DNA of 11,589 nt, taken from NCBI GenBank assembly GCA_005888525.1, contig VBAB01000069.1, positions 1-11,589 on the forward strand, read 5' to 3'. This stretch comes from Alphaproteobacteria bacterium. Its GTDB lineage: Bacteria > Pseudomonadota > Alphaproteobacteria > Rhizobiales > Hyphomicrobiaceae. The stretch's first letter is position 1; each line of letters begins with the position of its first letter. The position numbers and the translations under genes are program-made. Positions 1 to 6,160 of the stretch are shown piece after piece. The notes below the pieces were generated by a model. It worked only from the letters and a program-made list of their open reading frames with translations. It did not search any database and was not told the DNA's origin.

Positions 1-23
1 CGCTGCTCGGTCGAGCGAAAGAG

Positions 24-653
24 ATGCTCAACAACAAGACCCAGCACATCAGGGCCCAGGCCGTCGGCGCAATCGAAAAGGCCTACTGGGAGGACATCAA
101 CGCCGGCGGCGTGCTGGCATTTCCCCAACCCAACATTGCAGCGGCTGTCGAGCAGATCGACAAGAGCCGGCGCGATCTTCTCGCGCCCCTGACCGAGCTC
201 GTGGTGCGCGCAATACCGATGGGCAACGCGCCGGCTTCGATCGTGTCGCGTGTGATTTTCAGGTTCGTGGCGCCTGACGTCAAACTGCGGCTCTACCGTC
301 GTCTCGTATTGCGGTTTCTCTCGCAGCTCGGCGCGCTCTTTGCACTCACTGTGTTTTGCTTCTATCTCAGCATCCTCGGATGGTCGCGCGTCAACGGGTC
401 CGTCTTCAATCAGCCCGGCGTGTCGGCCGTGAGCGTGCTGTTCTACCAGCTCGACTTGATGTTGCGCGGGGGGCTGTTCGATTTCATGGAGCACACCCAG
501 CGCTCAATTTCACCGATCAGGATAAATCAAAACGTCACCGCATTCGTGTACTACACGCTGCTGTTTCGCATGTTCGTCGCCGTCTACGTCCTCTCCTCGC
601 TTTTCAGGGTCATCCGTTTCGTTGCGCGCCGTTGGCGTGCGTTGCTGCGATAG
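24..653 (+). CDS. Hypothetical membrane protein, possibly 5'-partial
   Basis: I do not recognise this 209-residue protein. The first ~90 residues are soluble and mixed-charge. Two clear hydrophobic segments follow, at about residues 97-120 and 172-200, with a weaker one near 133-150. A basic tail (ARRWRALLR) suggests a cytoplasmic C-terminus. The frame stays open upstream of the chosen ATG to the window edge (the codons before it read LLGRAKE), and there is no convincing Shine-Dalgarno, only AAAGAG directly against the ATG. The real start may therefore lie outside the window and the gene may be 5'-truncated here. The TM-loop-TM layout faintly recalls a two-TM channel, but there is no TVGYG-type filter, so I do not assign that. 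It is a real gene by length, hydrophobic pattern and coding-like third positions; its function is unknown. Confidence 0.6.
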   Translation: MLNNKTQHIRAQAVGAIEKAYWEDINAGGVLAFPQPNIAAAVEQIDKSRRDLLAPLTELVVRAIPMGNAPASIVSRVIFRFVAPDVKLRLYRRLVLRFLSQLGALFALTVFCFYLSILGWSRVNGSVFNQPGVSAVSVLFYQLDLMLRGGLFDFMEHTQRSISPIRINQNVTAFVYYTLLFRMFVAVYVLSSLFRVIRFVARRWRALLR

Positions 654-662
654 AAGCAATCC

Positions 663-684
663 ACAGGGGAGCATTTTCCCTTTT
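663..684 (+). terminator. Weak possible terminator after the first gene
   Basis: Ten bases after the first gene's stop, CACAGGGGA is followed by a short loop, then TCCC and a TTTT run (681-684), and then TGTG. GGGA (667-670) pairs with TCCC (677-680), and the outer CACA can pair with TGTG across an internal loop. The stem is short, so this is only a candidate. Confidence 0.22.
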
Positions 685-858
685 GTGTGAATGGCCTGCA
701 AAGTTGTCCACAGCGCGCGTGAGCGCGGGCGGGACGCAGCAGCTGGTTCCGTGTTCTATATGCCATCTGACCCTCGTATTGCGTACTCGTCGTGTGGTTG
801 GTGGCGACCCCTGATTTGTTTGGCGTGCAGGGAGCCGCTTGCATCCCGGATTGCAGCT

Positions 859-1455
859 GTGACCCTGTGTGTCCGCAGATTAGGGCGCGTTGTCTGCGCC
901 ATTGCCGGAAGCCTGTCGGTAACGGGATGCGCCCTCTTCGAGGCGCAGACGAGCGACGTCCCTCGAGGCCAGCAAGGCCCGCGTGTGTCATTGAAAGATG
1001 ATGGGCGAACAGCGCCGGTTGTCGCGGCCGCAAGATTTAGAGCTGCAGAGCAGGCGCGCGGCACCGAGCAAGTTGCATCTGTACCCGTTGCGCGCGCGGC
1101 GCCGGCCACCGAACCCGGTGCGTGCGGCAACGCGGATCAGTGCGCGCTGCTCCTGCGCCTCATGGCCGATGACCCGACCCGGAGCTGGATCGCTCAACGA
1201 CCGGCGCCGGTGATCTACGCGAATGGAACTCGTCTATTCGCCTATCGTGCCTTGCGAGGGAAGCTGAGCTGCAGAGAGTTGACGCTCGGCCTCGACGAAA
1301 CGCAAGCTCTCGCGAGCTCCTTGGATGGCGGCATTCGAGGGCTGACGCTCGATCAAGTGACCCGTGTCCGCGCGCTCAACTCGCAAGTCGACGGGGAGCT
1401 GCGGGCCGAGCACTCCGAGCGCTGCAGGAACGATCCTGCAACCCCGAGCGGATAG
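859..1455 (+). CDS. Putative lipoprotein of unknown function
   Basis: The frame is open from 691, but I prefer the GTG at 859 because it gives a normal lipoprotein signal peptide. This has a basic start (RRLGR), a hydrophobic stretch (VVCAIAGSLS) and a lipobox VTGC with the lipidated cysteine at residue 24; its codon is at 928-930. An upstream start would put about 57-79 residues ahead of the lipobox. No strong Shine-Dalgarno decides the start; the nearest GGAG is 25 nt away. The predicted mature protein is about 175 residues. It has a polar, Ala/Pro-rich linker (about residues 30-85) and a C-terminal domain with cysteines near 89, 95, 138 and 189, which could form two disulfides in the periplasm. 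I do not recognise the family. It ends facing the GYD gene, with a palindromic repeat between the two convergent genes. Confidence 0.55.
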   Translation: MTLCVRRLGRVVCAIAGSLSVTGCALFEAQTSDVPRGQQGPRVSLKDDGRTAPVVAAARFRAAEQARGTEQVASVPVARAAPATEPGACGNADQCALLLRLMADDPTRSWIAQRPAPVIYANGTRLFAYRALRGKLSCRELTLGLDETQALASSLDGGIRGLTLDQVTRVRALNSQVDGELRAEHSERCRNDPATPSG

Positions 1456-1528
1456 TGCGCACACACTTTCGCGCGTCGCGACTTCGGACGCGTTCGCTAG
1501 CCCACGGCAGACGCGATCGCCGCCCGCG

Positions 1529-1680
1529 CTAGAGCAGGATCGCTTCAGATGGAATCACATCGCCTCGAATGCAACGTCGAGGCTGAAGCGTGAATCCTGC
1601 TCTATTTCTTTAGTTTAGAGCGAGATTCACGTTCCTGGATGGAAGCCCCAGTGCTTCCATCAGGAACGATCTCGCTCTAG
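1529..1680. repeat. BIME-like double-hairpin element, copy 1
   Basis: The element has CTAGAGC at the left end and GCTCTAG at the right end. It consists of two imperfect palindromes. Hairpin A (1531-1603) pairs AGAGCAGGAT with ATCCTGCTCT and CGCTTCAG with CTGAAGCG, with an inner CCTCGA/TCGAGG stem. Hairpin B (1617-1678) pairs AGAGCGAGAT with ATCTCGCTCT, CGTTCCTG with CAGGAACG, and ATGGAAGC with GCTTCCAT. Each hairpin carries one unpaired trinucleotide (TGA in A, TCA in B). Reverse-complementing A turns its bulge into TCA at the same position as in B, so A and B are the same unit in opposite orientations. A 13-nt AT-rich linker separates them. It lies between two convergent genes, where it could end or protect both transcripts. 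A second copy is at 2031-2183. Confidence 0.9.
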
Positions 1681-1687
1681 TCGCCGG

Positions 1688-1981
1688 TCACACCATCTTG
1701 CCGAGGATGCCGGCCATGTCCTTGCTCGAGAACGCGCGCAGCGTTTGCGTCTTGACGTTGCCGACCTTGGCGACGGAGAGCGAGAACGCCGTCATGGTCT
1801 CGTCGTCGGGTGCCTCGAACACGGCCACCACGTCGTAGGCCCCGAGCGTCCAATAGGTCTCCTTCATGTCGAGACCCGCTTTCTTTGCCAGCTCGCGGAC
1901 GGACTCGGCACGCTTCACCGTGTCCTTGATGCCCTTGAGGCCGTTCTCCGTATAGGTGGCCAGCAGAACATATGTTGCCAT
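1688..1981 (-). CDS. GYD domain-containing protein
   Basis: This is a 97-residue protein matching the GYD family (Pfam PF08734), a small ferredoxin-like alpha/beta fold found widely in proteobacteria with no established biochemical role. The N-terminal strand MATYVLLATYTENGLKGI, the helix with RAESVRELAKKAG, and the family signature YWTLGAYDVVAVFEAPDD (residues 43-60, here GAYD rather than strict GYD) are all recognisable. The length is normal for the family. The start is ATG at 1981 with GAGGAA about 7 nt upstream. It appears monocistronic: it is bracketed by the two BIME-like elements, copy 1 ending 7 nt beyond its stop and copy 2 beginning about 50 nt upstream of its start. No substrate or partner can be inferred from neighbours. 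Confidence 0.9.
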   Translation of the reverse strand: MATYVLLATYTENGLKGIKDTVKRAESVRELAKKAGLDMKETYWTLGAYDVVAVFEAPDDETMTAFSLSVAKVGNVKTQTLRAFSSKDMAGILGKMV

Positions 1982-2030
1982 GGCGGTTTCCTCGCTGGTT
2001 GATGCCGCCCCGCCGTCCCTGCGAGCAACC

Positions 2031-2183
2031 CTAGAGCAGGATCGCTTCGGATGGAATCACTTTGCCTGAACCGCAACGTCGCGGCCGAAGCGTGAATCCT
2101 GCTCTACATCATAGATTTGAGAGCAAGATTCACGTTTCATGATCGAAGCGAAGTGCTTCGATCATGAAACGATCTTGCTCTAG
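2031..2183. repeat. BIME-like double-hairpin element, copy 2
   Basis: This is the second copy, in the same orientation as copy 1 and about 500 bp away. Hairpin A (2033-2105) pairs AGAGCAGGAT with ATCCTGCTCT and CGCTTCGG with CCGAAGCG. Hairpin B (2120-2181) pairs AGAGCAAGAT with ATCTTGCTCT, then has an uninterrupted 17-bp stem (2133-2149 with 2155-2171) and a 5-nt loop. The TCA-type bulge is kept in both hairpins. Relative to copy 1, the A stem changes CAG/CTG to CGG/CCG and the B stem changes a G-C pair to A-T, both compensatory. The upper half of hairpin B is different sequence but still a perfect palindrome. The right end overlaps the stop codon of the next minus-strand gene. Confidence 0.9.
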
Positions 2184-2782
2184 TCCCGATCCGTGCCGAA
2201 GGGAATTGGCAGCGATGCGCCGACCGGGGCCATCGCCTCGCTGTCGGTATAACCCGCCGCCCGGCGGGCTTCCTGCGGCTCGCCTCTCGGTCGGTATCCG
2301 CCACCCGGCGCGCCCGTCGCACTCGATGGAGGCTGCTGCATCATGTCATGGGTGCCGCCGCCACCCGGCGTCGTGGGACGCCGTTCCGCGCGGTCCCACA
2401 GGCCCTGCCGCTCGAGCTGGGCCTCGACGGCGAATTGCGTGCGGTTGTGCACGCGCGCGAGTTGCGCGATCGAGCCGCCGGCCTTGAACGCCTTCGCGAG
2501 CTCCTGCGTCTCGGCCTCCGACCAGCGGGCACCCGTGCGCGCGGGAAGATTGCGCTCGGCGCGCGTCTTGGTCTTGCGGGCCGCCGCGAGGGCGTCGAGC
2601 AGACCTTCCCAGGCGACCATCGGCAGCGTGAGCTTCGTGCCGTGCGGAGAGGCCAGCGTGGCGTGCAGCCCGCCCTGCGCCACCTCGAAGACGTAGCGGC
2701 CATCGCCCTGCCGCCACTCCACGCGATCCCACACCATCGGCTCTTGCGACTGGCTTTGGCCGTAGCCGTACTCCCGCGCCAT
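2180..2782 (-). CDS. Putative HTH (SANT/Myb-like) DNA-binding protein
   Basis: The protein has 200 residues. I start at ATG 2782 because GGGAGG (complement of 2789-2794) lies 6 nt upstream; an in-frame start at 2842 has no such support. Residues ~18-70 form a small beta-rich region ending in an amphipathic helix (WEGLLDALAAARK), vaguely like PC4-type single-strand binders; that comparison is speculative. Residues ~86-129 look like a three-helix SANT/Myb-type or sigma-region-4-like HTH: RWSEAETQELAKAF, then SIAQLARVHNRTQFAVEAQLERQGLW. From ~134 the chain is Pro/Gly/Arg-rich and probably disordered, ending in GTDRD. The stop codon TAG (2180-2182) lies within the CTAG end of the repeat copy, so the tail may have been cut or rewritten by that insertion. 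The target DNA is unknown. Confidence 0.65.
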   Translation of the reverse strand: MAREYGYGQSQSQEPMVWDRVEWRQGDGRYVFEVAQGGLHATLASPHGTKLTLPMVAWEGLLDALAAARKTKTRAERNLPARTGARWSEAETQELAKAFKAGGSIAQLARVHNRTQFAVEAQLERQGLWDRAERRPTTPGGGGTHDMMQQPPSSATGAPGGGYRPRGEPQEARRAAGYTDSEAMAPVGASLPIPFGTDRD

Positions 2783-2807
2783 GACACGCCTCCCAACAGG
2801 TCGCGCG

Positions 2808-2855
2808 ATGGTCGCATGAGGGAGAGAACGTGTCAAGAACAATTAGAGAACAATT
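2808..2855 (-). promoter_or_regulatory. Candidate promoter with tandem 9-bp repeat upstream of the HTH gene
   Basis: On the minus strand, TTGACA (complement of 2831-2836) is followed after 17 nt by GACCAT (2813-2808), a poor -10. This would start transcription about 19 nt before the ATG at 2782. Abutting the -35 on its upstream side are two copies of AATTGTTCT (complements of 2836-2844 and 2847-2855) spaced 11 bp apart, one helical turn. This is the geometry expected of a tandem protein-binding site. The repeat is seen directly; promoter function is inferred. Confidence 0.4.
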
Positions 2856-2864
2856 GAGCGATTC

Positions 2865-2888
2865 GTCTCATCCGATTTTCGTCGAGAC
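2865..2888 (-). terminator. Candidate hairpin downstream of dctM
   Basis: GTCTC (2865-2869) pairs with GAGAC (2884-2888), with an inner CGA/TCG pair and a TTT loop. It begins about 30 nt past the dctM stop. No uridine run follows on the minus strand, so it may be a weak terminator or simply a chance stem. Confidence 0.25.
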
Positions 2889-2917
2889 AGCGCGGGGGAG
2901 CGGCTACGGCTGGCGGA

Positions 2918-4345
2918 TCACATCATTCCGAGCAGCTTTGGCAGCCAGAGCGAGATCTCCGGCACATAGGTCACGACGACCAGGAAGCAGAGCATCGTCA
3001 GCAGCCATGGCCACACGGCGATGGTGAGCTCGGTGATGCCCATCTTGGCGATTCCCGAGGCGACATAGAGGTTGAGCCCGACGGGGGGGTGGCAGAGCCC
3101 CACCTCCATGTTCACGGTGATCAGGATGCCGAAGTGGATGGGATCGATGCCGAGCTTCATCGCCACCGGAAACAGGATCGGGGCCATGATGACGATGATG
3201 GAGGATGGGTCCATCACGTTGCCGGCAAGCAGCAGCAGGATGTTGACGATCAACAGGAAGCCGATCCAGCCCAGGCCCTGGGCGGTGATCCAGTTGGCCA
3301 AGGCTTGCGGGATGTTCTCGTGCGTCATGAGAAACGAGAACAGCACCGCGTTGGTGATGATGTAGAGCAGCATGGCGCTCAAATTGGCCGATGCGAGCAG
3401 GACCCCCGGGACGTCCTTGAGGCCCAAGTCGCGATAGACGAACACGGCGATGACGAACGCGTAGACAGCGCTCATCGCTGCCGCCTCGGTCGGCGTGAAG
3501 AGCCCGCCATAGATGCCGCCGATCACGATCACGATCAGCAGCAAACCCCAGAAGGCGTCGAGGAAGGCCTTGAGGCGGGCGCCCCACGTTGCCTTGGGCA
3601 AGCGCGGATAGTTGTTCTTGCGTGCGATGCGCCACGTCGTGAGGCCCAGCAGGGTGGCCAGCATGATGCCGGGGACGATGCCGGCAATGAACAGCTTGCC
3701 GACCGAGCTGTTGGTCGCCACCGCATAGATGACCATCGGGATCGATGGCGGGATGAGGATGCCGAGCGAACCGGAGGTGGTGATGACGCCGGCGCCGAAC
3801 CTCTTGGGGAATCCCTGCCGCACCATGGCGGGCAGGAGAATGGAGCCGATCGCCACGACCGTCGCCGGACTGGAGCCTGACACCGCCGCAAACAGCGCGC
3901 ACGCCATCACCCCGGCCAGCGCAAGGCCGCCGTACCAGTGGCCGACCATGGTCGTGGCGAAGGTGATCATGCGCCGCGCCACTCCGCCGTGGGTGAGGAA
4001 GTTGCCGGCCAGGATGAAGAACGGGATCGCCATGATCTCGAAGCTCTCGATGCCCGTGAAGAGCTTCAGCGCCACGGCCTCGAGCGGCACCTGGGTCAGC
4101 GTGAACAGGAACGTGAGCACGCTGAGGCCGAGGGCGATCGACACCGGCATGCCCGTGACCATCAGCGCGAACAGCAGCGCGAAGATCAACGTGCCCCGTG
4201 CAGCGGGCCCGAGGTCGACGAGCCCGTACTTGGCGGCAAAGCAAAGCGCCACTAGGGCGACTGGGACAACGATGAGAAAATAGCCGATCGTGCTGCCGGC
4301 CTGCGGGTGCCGCTCGGTCTCCTGGGCGGGGCTGGAGGCGGTCAT
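2918..4345 (-). CDS. dctM: TRAP transporter large permease (DctM)
   Basis: This is the main membrane subunit of a tripartite ATP-independent periplasmic transporter, which moves an organic acid inward coupled to an ion gradient. The 475-residue chain is almost entirely hydrophobic helices and carries DctM-type motifs: GMPVSIALGLSVL (65-77), the EIMAIPFFILAGNFL region (103-117), GGVARRM (120-126), AVSGSSPATV (154-163), GILIPPSIPM (195-204) and FTPTEAAA (283-290), with MDPSSIIVIMAPIL further on. Compared with the usual ~425 residues it has an N-terminal extension of about 45 residues holding an extra hydrophobic segment (18-38). The start ATG overlaps the dctQ stop by 4 nt (ATGA), so translation is probably coupled. 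It is the last gene of dctP-dctQ-dctM. Family assignment is very firm; substrate is unknown. Confidence 0.96.
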   Translation of the reverse strand: MTASSPAQETERHPQAGSTIGYFLIVVPVALVALCFAAKYGLVDLGPAARGTLIFALLFALMVTGMPVSIALGLSVLTFLFTLTQVPLEAVALKLFTGIESFEIMAIPFFILAGNFLTHGGVARRMITFATTMVGHWYGGLALAGVMACALFAAVSGSSPATVVAIGSILLPAMVRQGFPKRFGAGVITTSGSLGILIPPSIPMVIYAVATNSSVGKLFIAGIVPGIMLATLLGLTTWRIARKNNYPRLPKATWGARLKAFLDAFWGLLLIVIVIGGIYGGLFTPTEAAAMSAVYAFVIAVFVYRDLGLKDVPGVLLASANLSAMLLYIITNAVLFSFLMTHENIPQALANWITAQGLGWIGFLLIVNILLLLAGNVMDPSSIIVIMAPILFPVAMKLGIDPIHFGILITVNMEVGLCHPPVGLNLYVASGIAKMGITELTIAVWPWLLTMLCFLVVVTYVPEISLWLPKLLGMM

Positions 4346-4908
4346 ATCTGCACCGCTGCTGGCTGGGTCTCCTGCTCGAGCCCTTTGACCTCTGCGGGAT
4401 CGTGGCTCGGCAGCTCACCGCTGCGGCGAAACGCAAAGGCCACCTGCAGGAAGCGGAAGCACATGAGGTAAGAGCCGAGCGGCACGCACAGGTAAACGAT
4501 CCACATCGGCACTTCGAGGTCCTGCGACGTCTGCCCGATTTGGCCAATGTGCCACACGAGATAGGCCCCGAGAGTGCCAACGATGGCCGTAAACAGCGCA
4601 CCGCAGTACAGGCCGAACAGGATTACGGTGCGCCGCCGCTCGATGCCCAGCATCTTGATGAAGACATCGACGCCGACGTGGATGCCCGTGCGCACGCCAT
4701 AGGCCGCGCCGAATTTGCACATCCACACGAACATGTAGATGCAGAGCTCCTGGGCCCAGGTGAAATCCCAGGTCCGTGCGTAGGGATAGAGCGCCGGCAC
4801 GCCGGTGGCGTATCTCTGCAGGATGGCGAAGAAGATTATTATGGTGGCCGCCGCCATAAGGAAGGCGATCAGCGTCTCCTCGAACCGGTTCAGGATGCGC
4901 AGCAGCAC
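4342..4908 (-). CDS. dctQ: TRAP transporter small permease (DctQ)
   Basis: This is the small membrane subunit that pairs with DctM and links it to the binding protein. It has 188 residues, with four hydrophobic segments at about 13-32, 51-71, 94-118 and 133-160, the standard DctQ topology. The sequence WAQELCIYMFVW (51-62) and GVRTGIHVGVDVF (71-83) match the conserved Q/E-x-x motif and R-x-G-x-H stretch of the family. The start is a GTG at 4908, with AGGGAG about 10 nt upstream on the minus strand (complement near 4919-4924). The charged C-terminal tail (160-188) is cytoplasmic by the usual topology. The gene ends in a 4-nt overlap with dctM and begins 88 nt after dctP, with a hairpin in that gap. 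Confidence 0.94.
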   Translation of the reverse strand: MLLRILNRFEETLIAFLMAAATIIIFFAILQRYATGVPALYPYARTWDFTWAQELCIYMFVWMCKFGAAYGVRTGIHVGVDVFIKMLGIERRRTVILFGLYCGALFTAIVGTLGAYLVWHIGQIGQTSQDLEVPMWIVYLCVPLGSYLMCFRFLQVAFAFRRSGELPSHDPAEVKGLEQETQPAAVQI

Positions 4909-4932
4909 CAGCGTCTTGCTCCCTATGCACGA

Positions 4933-4961
4933 CGCGCCGGAGACTGACTGTCCCCGGCGCG
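4933..4961 (-). promoter_or_regulatory. Intercistronic hairpin between dctP and dctQ
   Basis: CGCGCCGG (4933-4940) and CCGGCGCG (4954-4961) form a perfect 8-bp GC stem with a 13-nt loop, 35 nt after the dctP stop and 24 nt before the dctQ start. There is no T-run, so it does not look like a full terminator. Such structures often protect the upstream message or damp read-through, which would give more binding protein than membrane subunits. The structure is seen; the role is inferred. Confidence 0.5.
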
Positions 4962-4996
4962 CTCCGATCTAGCGACCGTTGTTGAGGCCTATTCTG

Positions 4997-6013
4997 TCAC
5001 GCATCGGGTTTGAAATCGACCACCTTGTAGAGCGCATCGATGGTCTCCTTGCCGACGCGCTTCTCCATCTCCTTGTGCACCGGCAGAACGGCCTGGACCC
5101 ACGACTTGCGTTCCTCCGGGGTCAGGAAATAGACCTGCGTCTTGCCGGTCTTCTTGATGTCCTCGAGCGCCTCGTCATTCTCCTTCTTGGCGATCGAGTT
5201 GAAGTAGTCGGTCGATTCCGTCATCGCCTTTTCGAGGTTCGGCCTCACATCGGCGGGCAAGTCTTCCCAGAACTTCTTGTTGGCGACCACCGCATAGGAA
5301 AGGTGGCCGTGGTAGGAGACTGCGATGTACTTGATCACCTCGAAGAACTTCTGCGTCCAGAAATTCGAGGGAACGTTCTCCAGGCCGTCGACGACGCCCG
5401 TCTGCAGCGCGTGATAGACTTCGGAAAAGGCCATCACCTGCGGGATGGCGCCCCAGGCCCTGGTGGTCGCATCGAGCACCTTGGAGCCCTGGATGCGCAG
5501 CTTGAGGCCCTGGAAGTCCTTGACGTTGCGGATCTGCCTGTTGCAACCCATCACGTGGAAGCCGTTGTCCCAGTAGGCGAGGCCCTTGACGCTCTTCGTC
5601 TCGAGCTTGGCGAACATCCGCTTGGCGAGGTCGCTGCTCGAGAACTTCTTGAAGTTGGCCTCGTCATGAAAAATGAACGGTAGATCCAGCGCCTCGAATT
5701 CGGTGAAGCCGAGCGGGCCGAACTTGGCTGTCGACGGCGCCAGCAGCTGCACGGCACCCAGCTGCAGCGCCTCGAGCTCCTCCTTGTCCTTGTAGAGCGA
5801 GGAGTTGGCGTAGACCTCGACCTTGACCTTGCCGCCCGTATACTTCTCCGCCAGCTCCTTGAATTTCTCGCACGCCTTGCCCTTCGGCGCGTCGGTCGCC
5901 ACCACGTGGCTGAACTTGATGACGATGGGGGCTTGCGCGGAAGCGGGCCTGATGCCTGCAGCGGCGGCAGCAGCCAATGCGGTCGAGCCTTTGAGAATCT
6001 CGCGTCTGTTCAT
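4997..6013 (-). CDS. dctP: TRAP transporter substrate-binding protein (DctP)
   Basis: This periplasmic protein captures the substrate and delivers it to DctQM. The start is ATG 6013 with AAGGAG 7 nt upstream; the open frame to 6067 has no comparable site. The chain is 338 residues, normal for the family. The N-terminus reads NRREILKG, close to the Tat pattern (S/T)RRxFLK, followed by an Ala-rich hydrophobic stretch and a likely cleavage after ASA (residue 26). The DctP fold is evident: IVIKFSHVVATDAPKGKACEKF (30-51, typical first strand and helix), GKVKVEVYANSSL (61-73), and LKLRIQGSKV (170-179), where R173 is the conserved arginine expected to bind a substrate carboxylate. PQVMAFSEVYHALQTGVVDGLEN (191-213) is another family hallmark. 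It is the first gene of the operon. A carboxylate substrate is likely, but its identity is unknown. Confidence 0.95.
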   Translation of the reverse strand: MNRREILKGSTALAAAAAAGIRPASAQAPIVIKFSHVVATDAPKGKACEKFKELAEKYTGGKVKVEVYANSSLYKDKEELEALQLGAVQLLAPSTAKFGPLGFTEFEALDLPFIFHDEANFKKFSSSDLAKRMFAKLETKSVKGLAYWDNGFHVMGCNRQIRNVKDFQGLKLRIQGSKVLDATTRAWGAIPQVMAFSEVYHALQTGVVDGLENVPSNFWTQKFFEVIKYIAVSYHGHLSYAVVANKKFWEDLPADVRPNLEKAMTESTDYFNSIAKKENDEALEDIKKTGKTQVYFLTPEERKSWVQAVLPVHKEMEKRVGKETIDALYKVVDFKPDA

Positions 6014-6088
6014 TCTCACTCTCCTTGGGTTTCTTGATTGGCCCTCCTGAATTGGCGTGTGCCGCACGGGAGGCTACATGATATGAAG

Positions 6089-6117
6089 TTTATAAGGGCG
6101 CGCGGAGTTCCTGGCCA
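6089..6117 (-). promoter_or_regulatory. Candidate promoter for the TRAP operon
   Basis: On the minus strand TGGCCA (6117-6112) is followed after exactly 17 nt by TATAAA (6094-6089), about 75 nt ahead of the dctP start. The -10 matches consensus in 5 of 6 positions, the -35 in 4 of 6. It is the best-spaced pair I see in the gap. This is inferred from sequence only. Confidence 0.35.
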
Positions 6118-6160
6118 GGGCGCGGGTGGGAACCCGGTTAGGCCCGCCCCCCGCGCCTGG
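6115..6160 (-). terminator. GC-rich inverted repeat at the end of the fumC gene cluster
   Basis: CCAGG-G-CGCGGG (6115-6126) pairs with CCCGCG-CCTGG (6150-6160), apart from one bulged G, and GGG/CCC pairs can extend it inward. It spans the RHH gene's stop codon (6138-6140) and so may mark the transcript's 3' end. No T-run follows, and it overlaps the candidate TRAP promoter's -35, so termination is only a suggestion. Confidence 0.35.

Noticed and set aside
24..653. Two-TM ion channel interpretation of the first gene
   Set aside because: There is no selectivity-filter motif between the hydrophobic segments; the topology alone is not evidence.
656..714. Two DnaA-box-like sequences (AATCCACA and TTGTCCACA) close together
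   Set aside because: Each differs from TTATCCACA, only two are present, and no AT-rich unwinding region or replication genes accompany them. This is not enough to suggest an origin.
356..814. Plus-strand open frame overlapping the first gene and the following gap
   Set aside because: It has no Shine-Dalgarno, its composition is Arg/His-rich, and it conflicts with the better-supported membrane protein frame.
3089..3880. 263-codon open frame on the plus strand, Asp/His/Gln-rich
   Set aside because: It is antisense to dctM. The composition arises from complementing hydrophobic codons, and no start signal or family match supports it.
2904..4601. 565-codon open frame on the minus strand across dctM and dctQ in another frame
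   Set aside because: Pro/Arg/His-rich shadow translation; the dctM and dctQ frames carry all family motifs.
6095..6120. Possible sigma-54 promoter upstream of dctP
   Set aside because: A GG-N10-GC spacing can be found, but the flanking bases do not match TGGCAC-N5-TTGCA and no enhancer-binding regulator is nearby.
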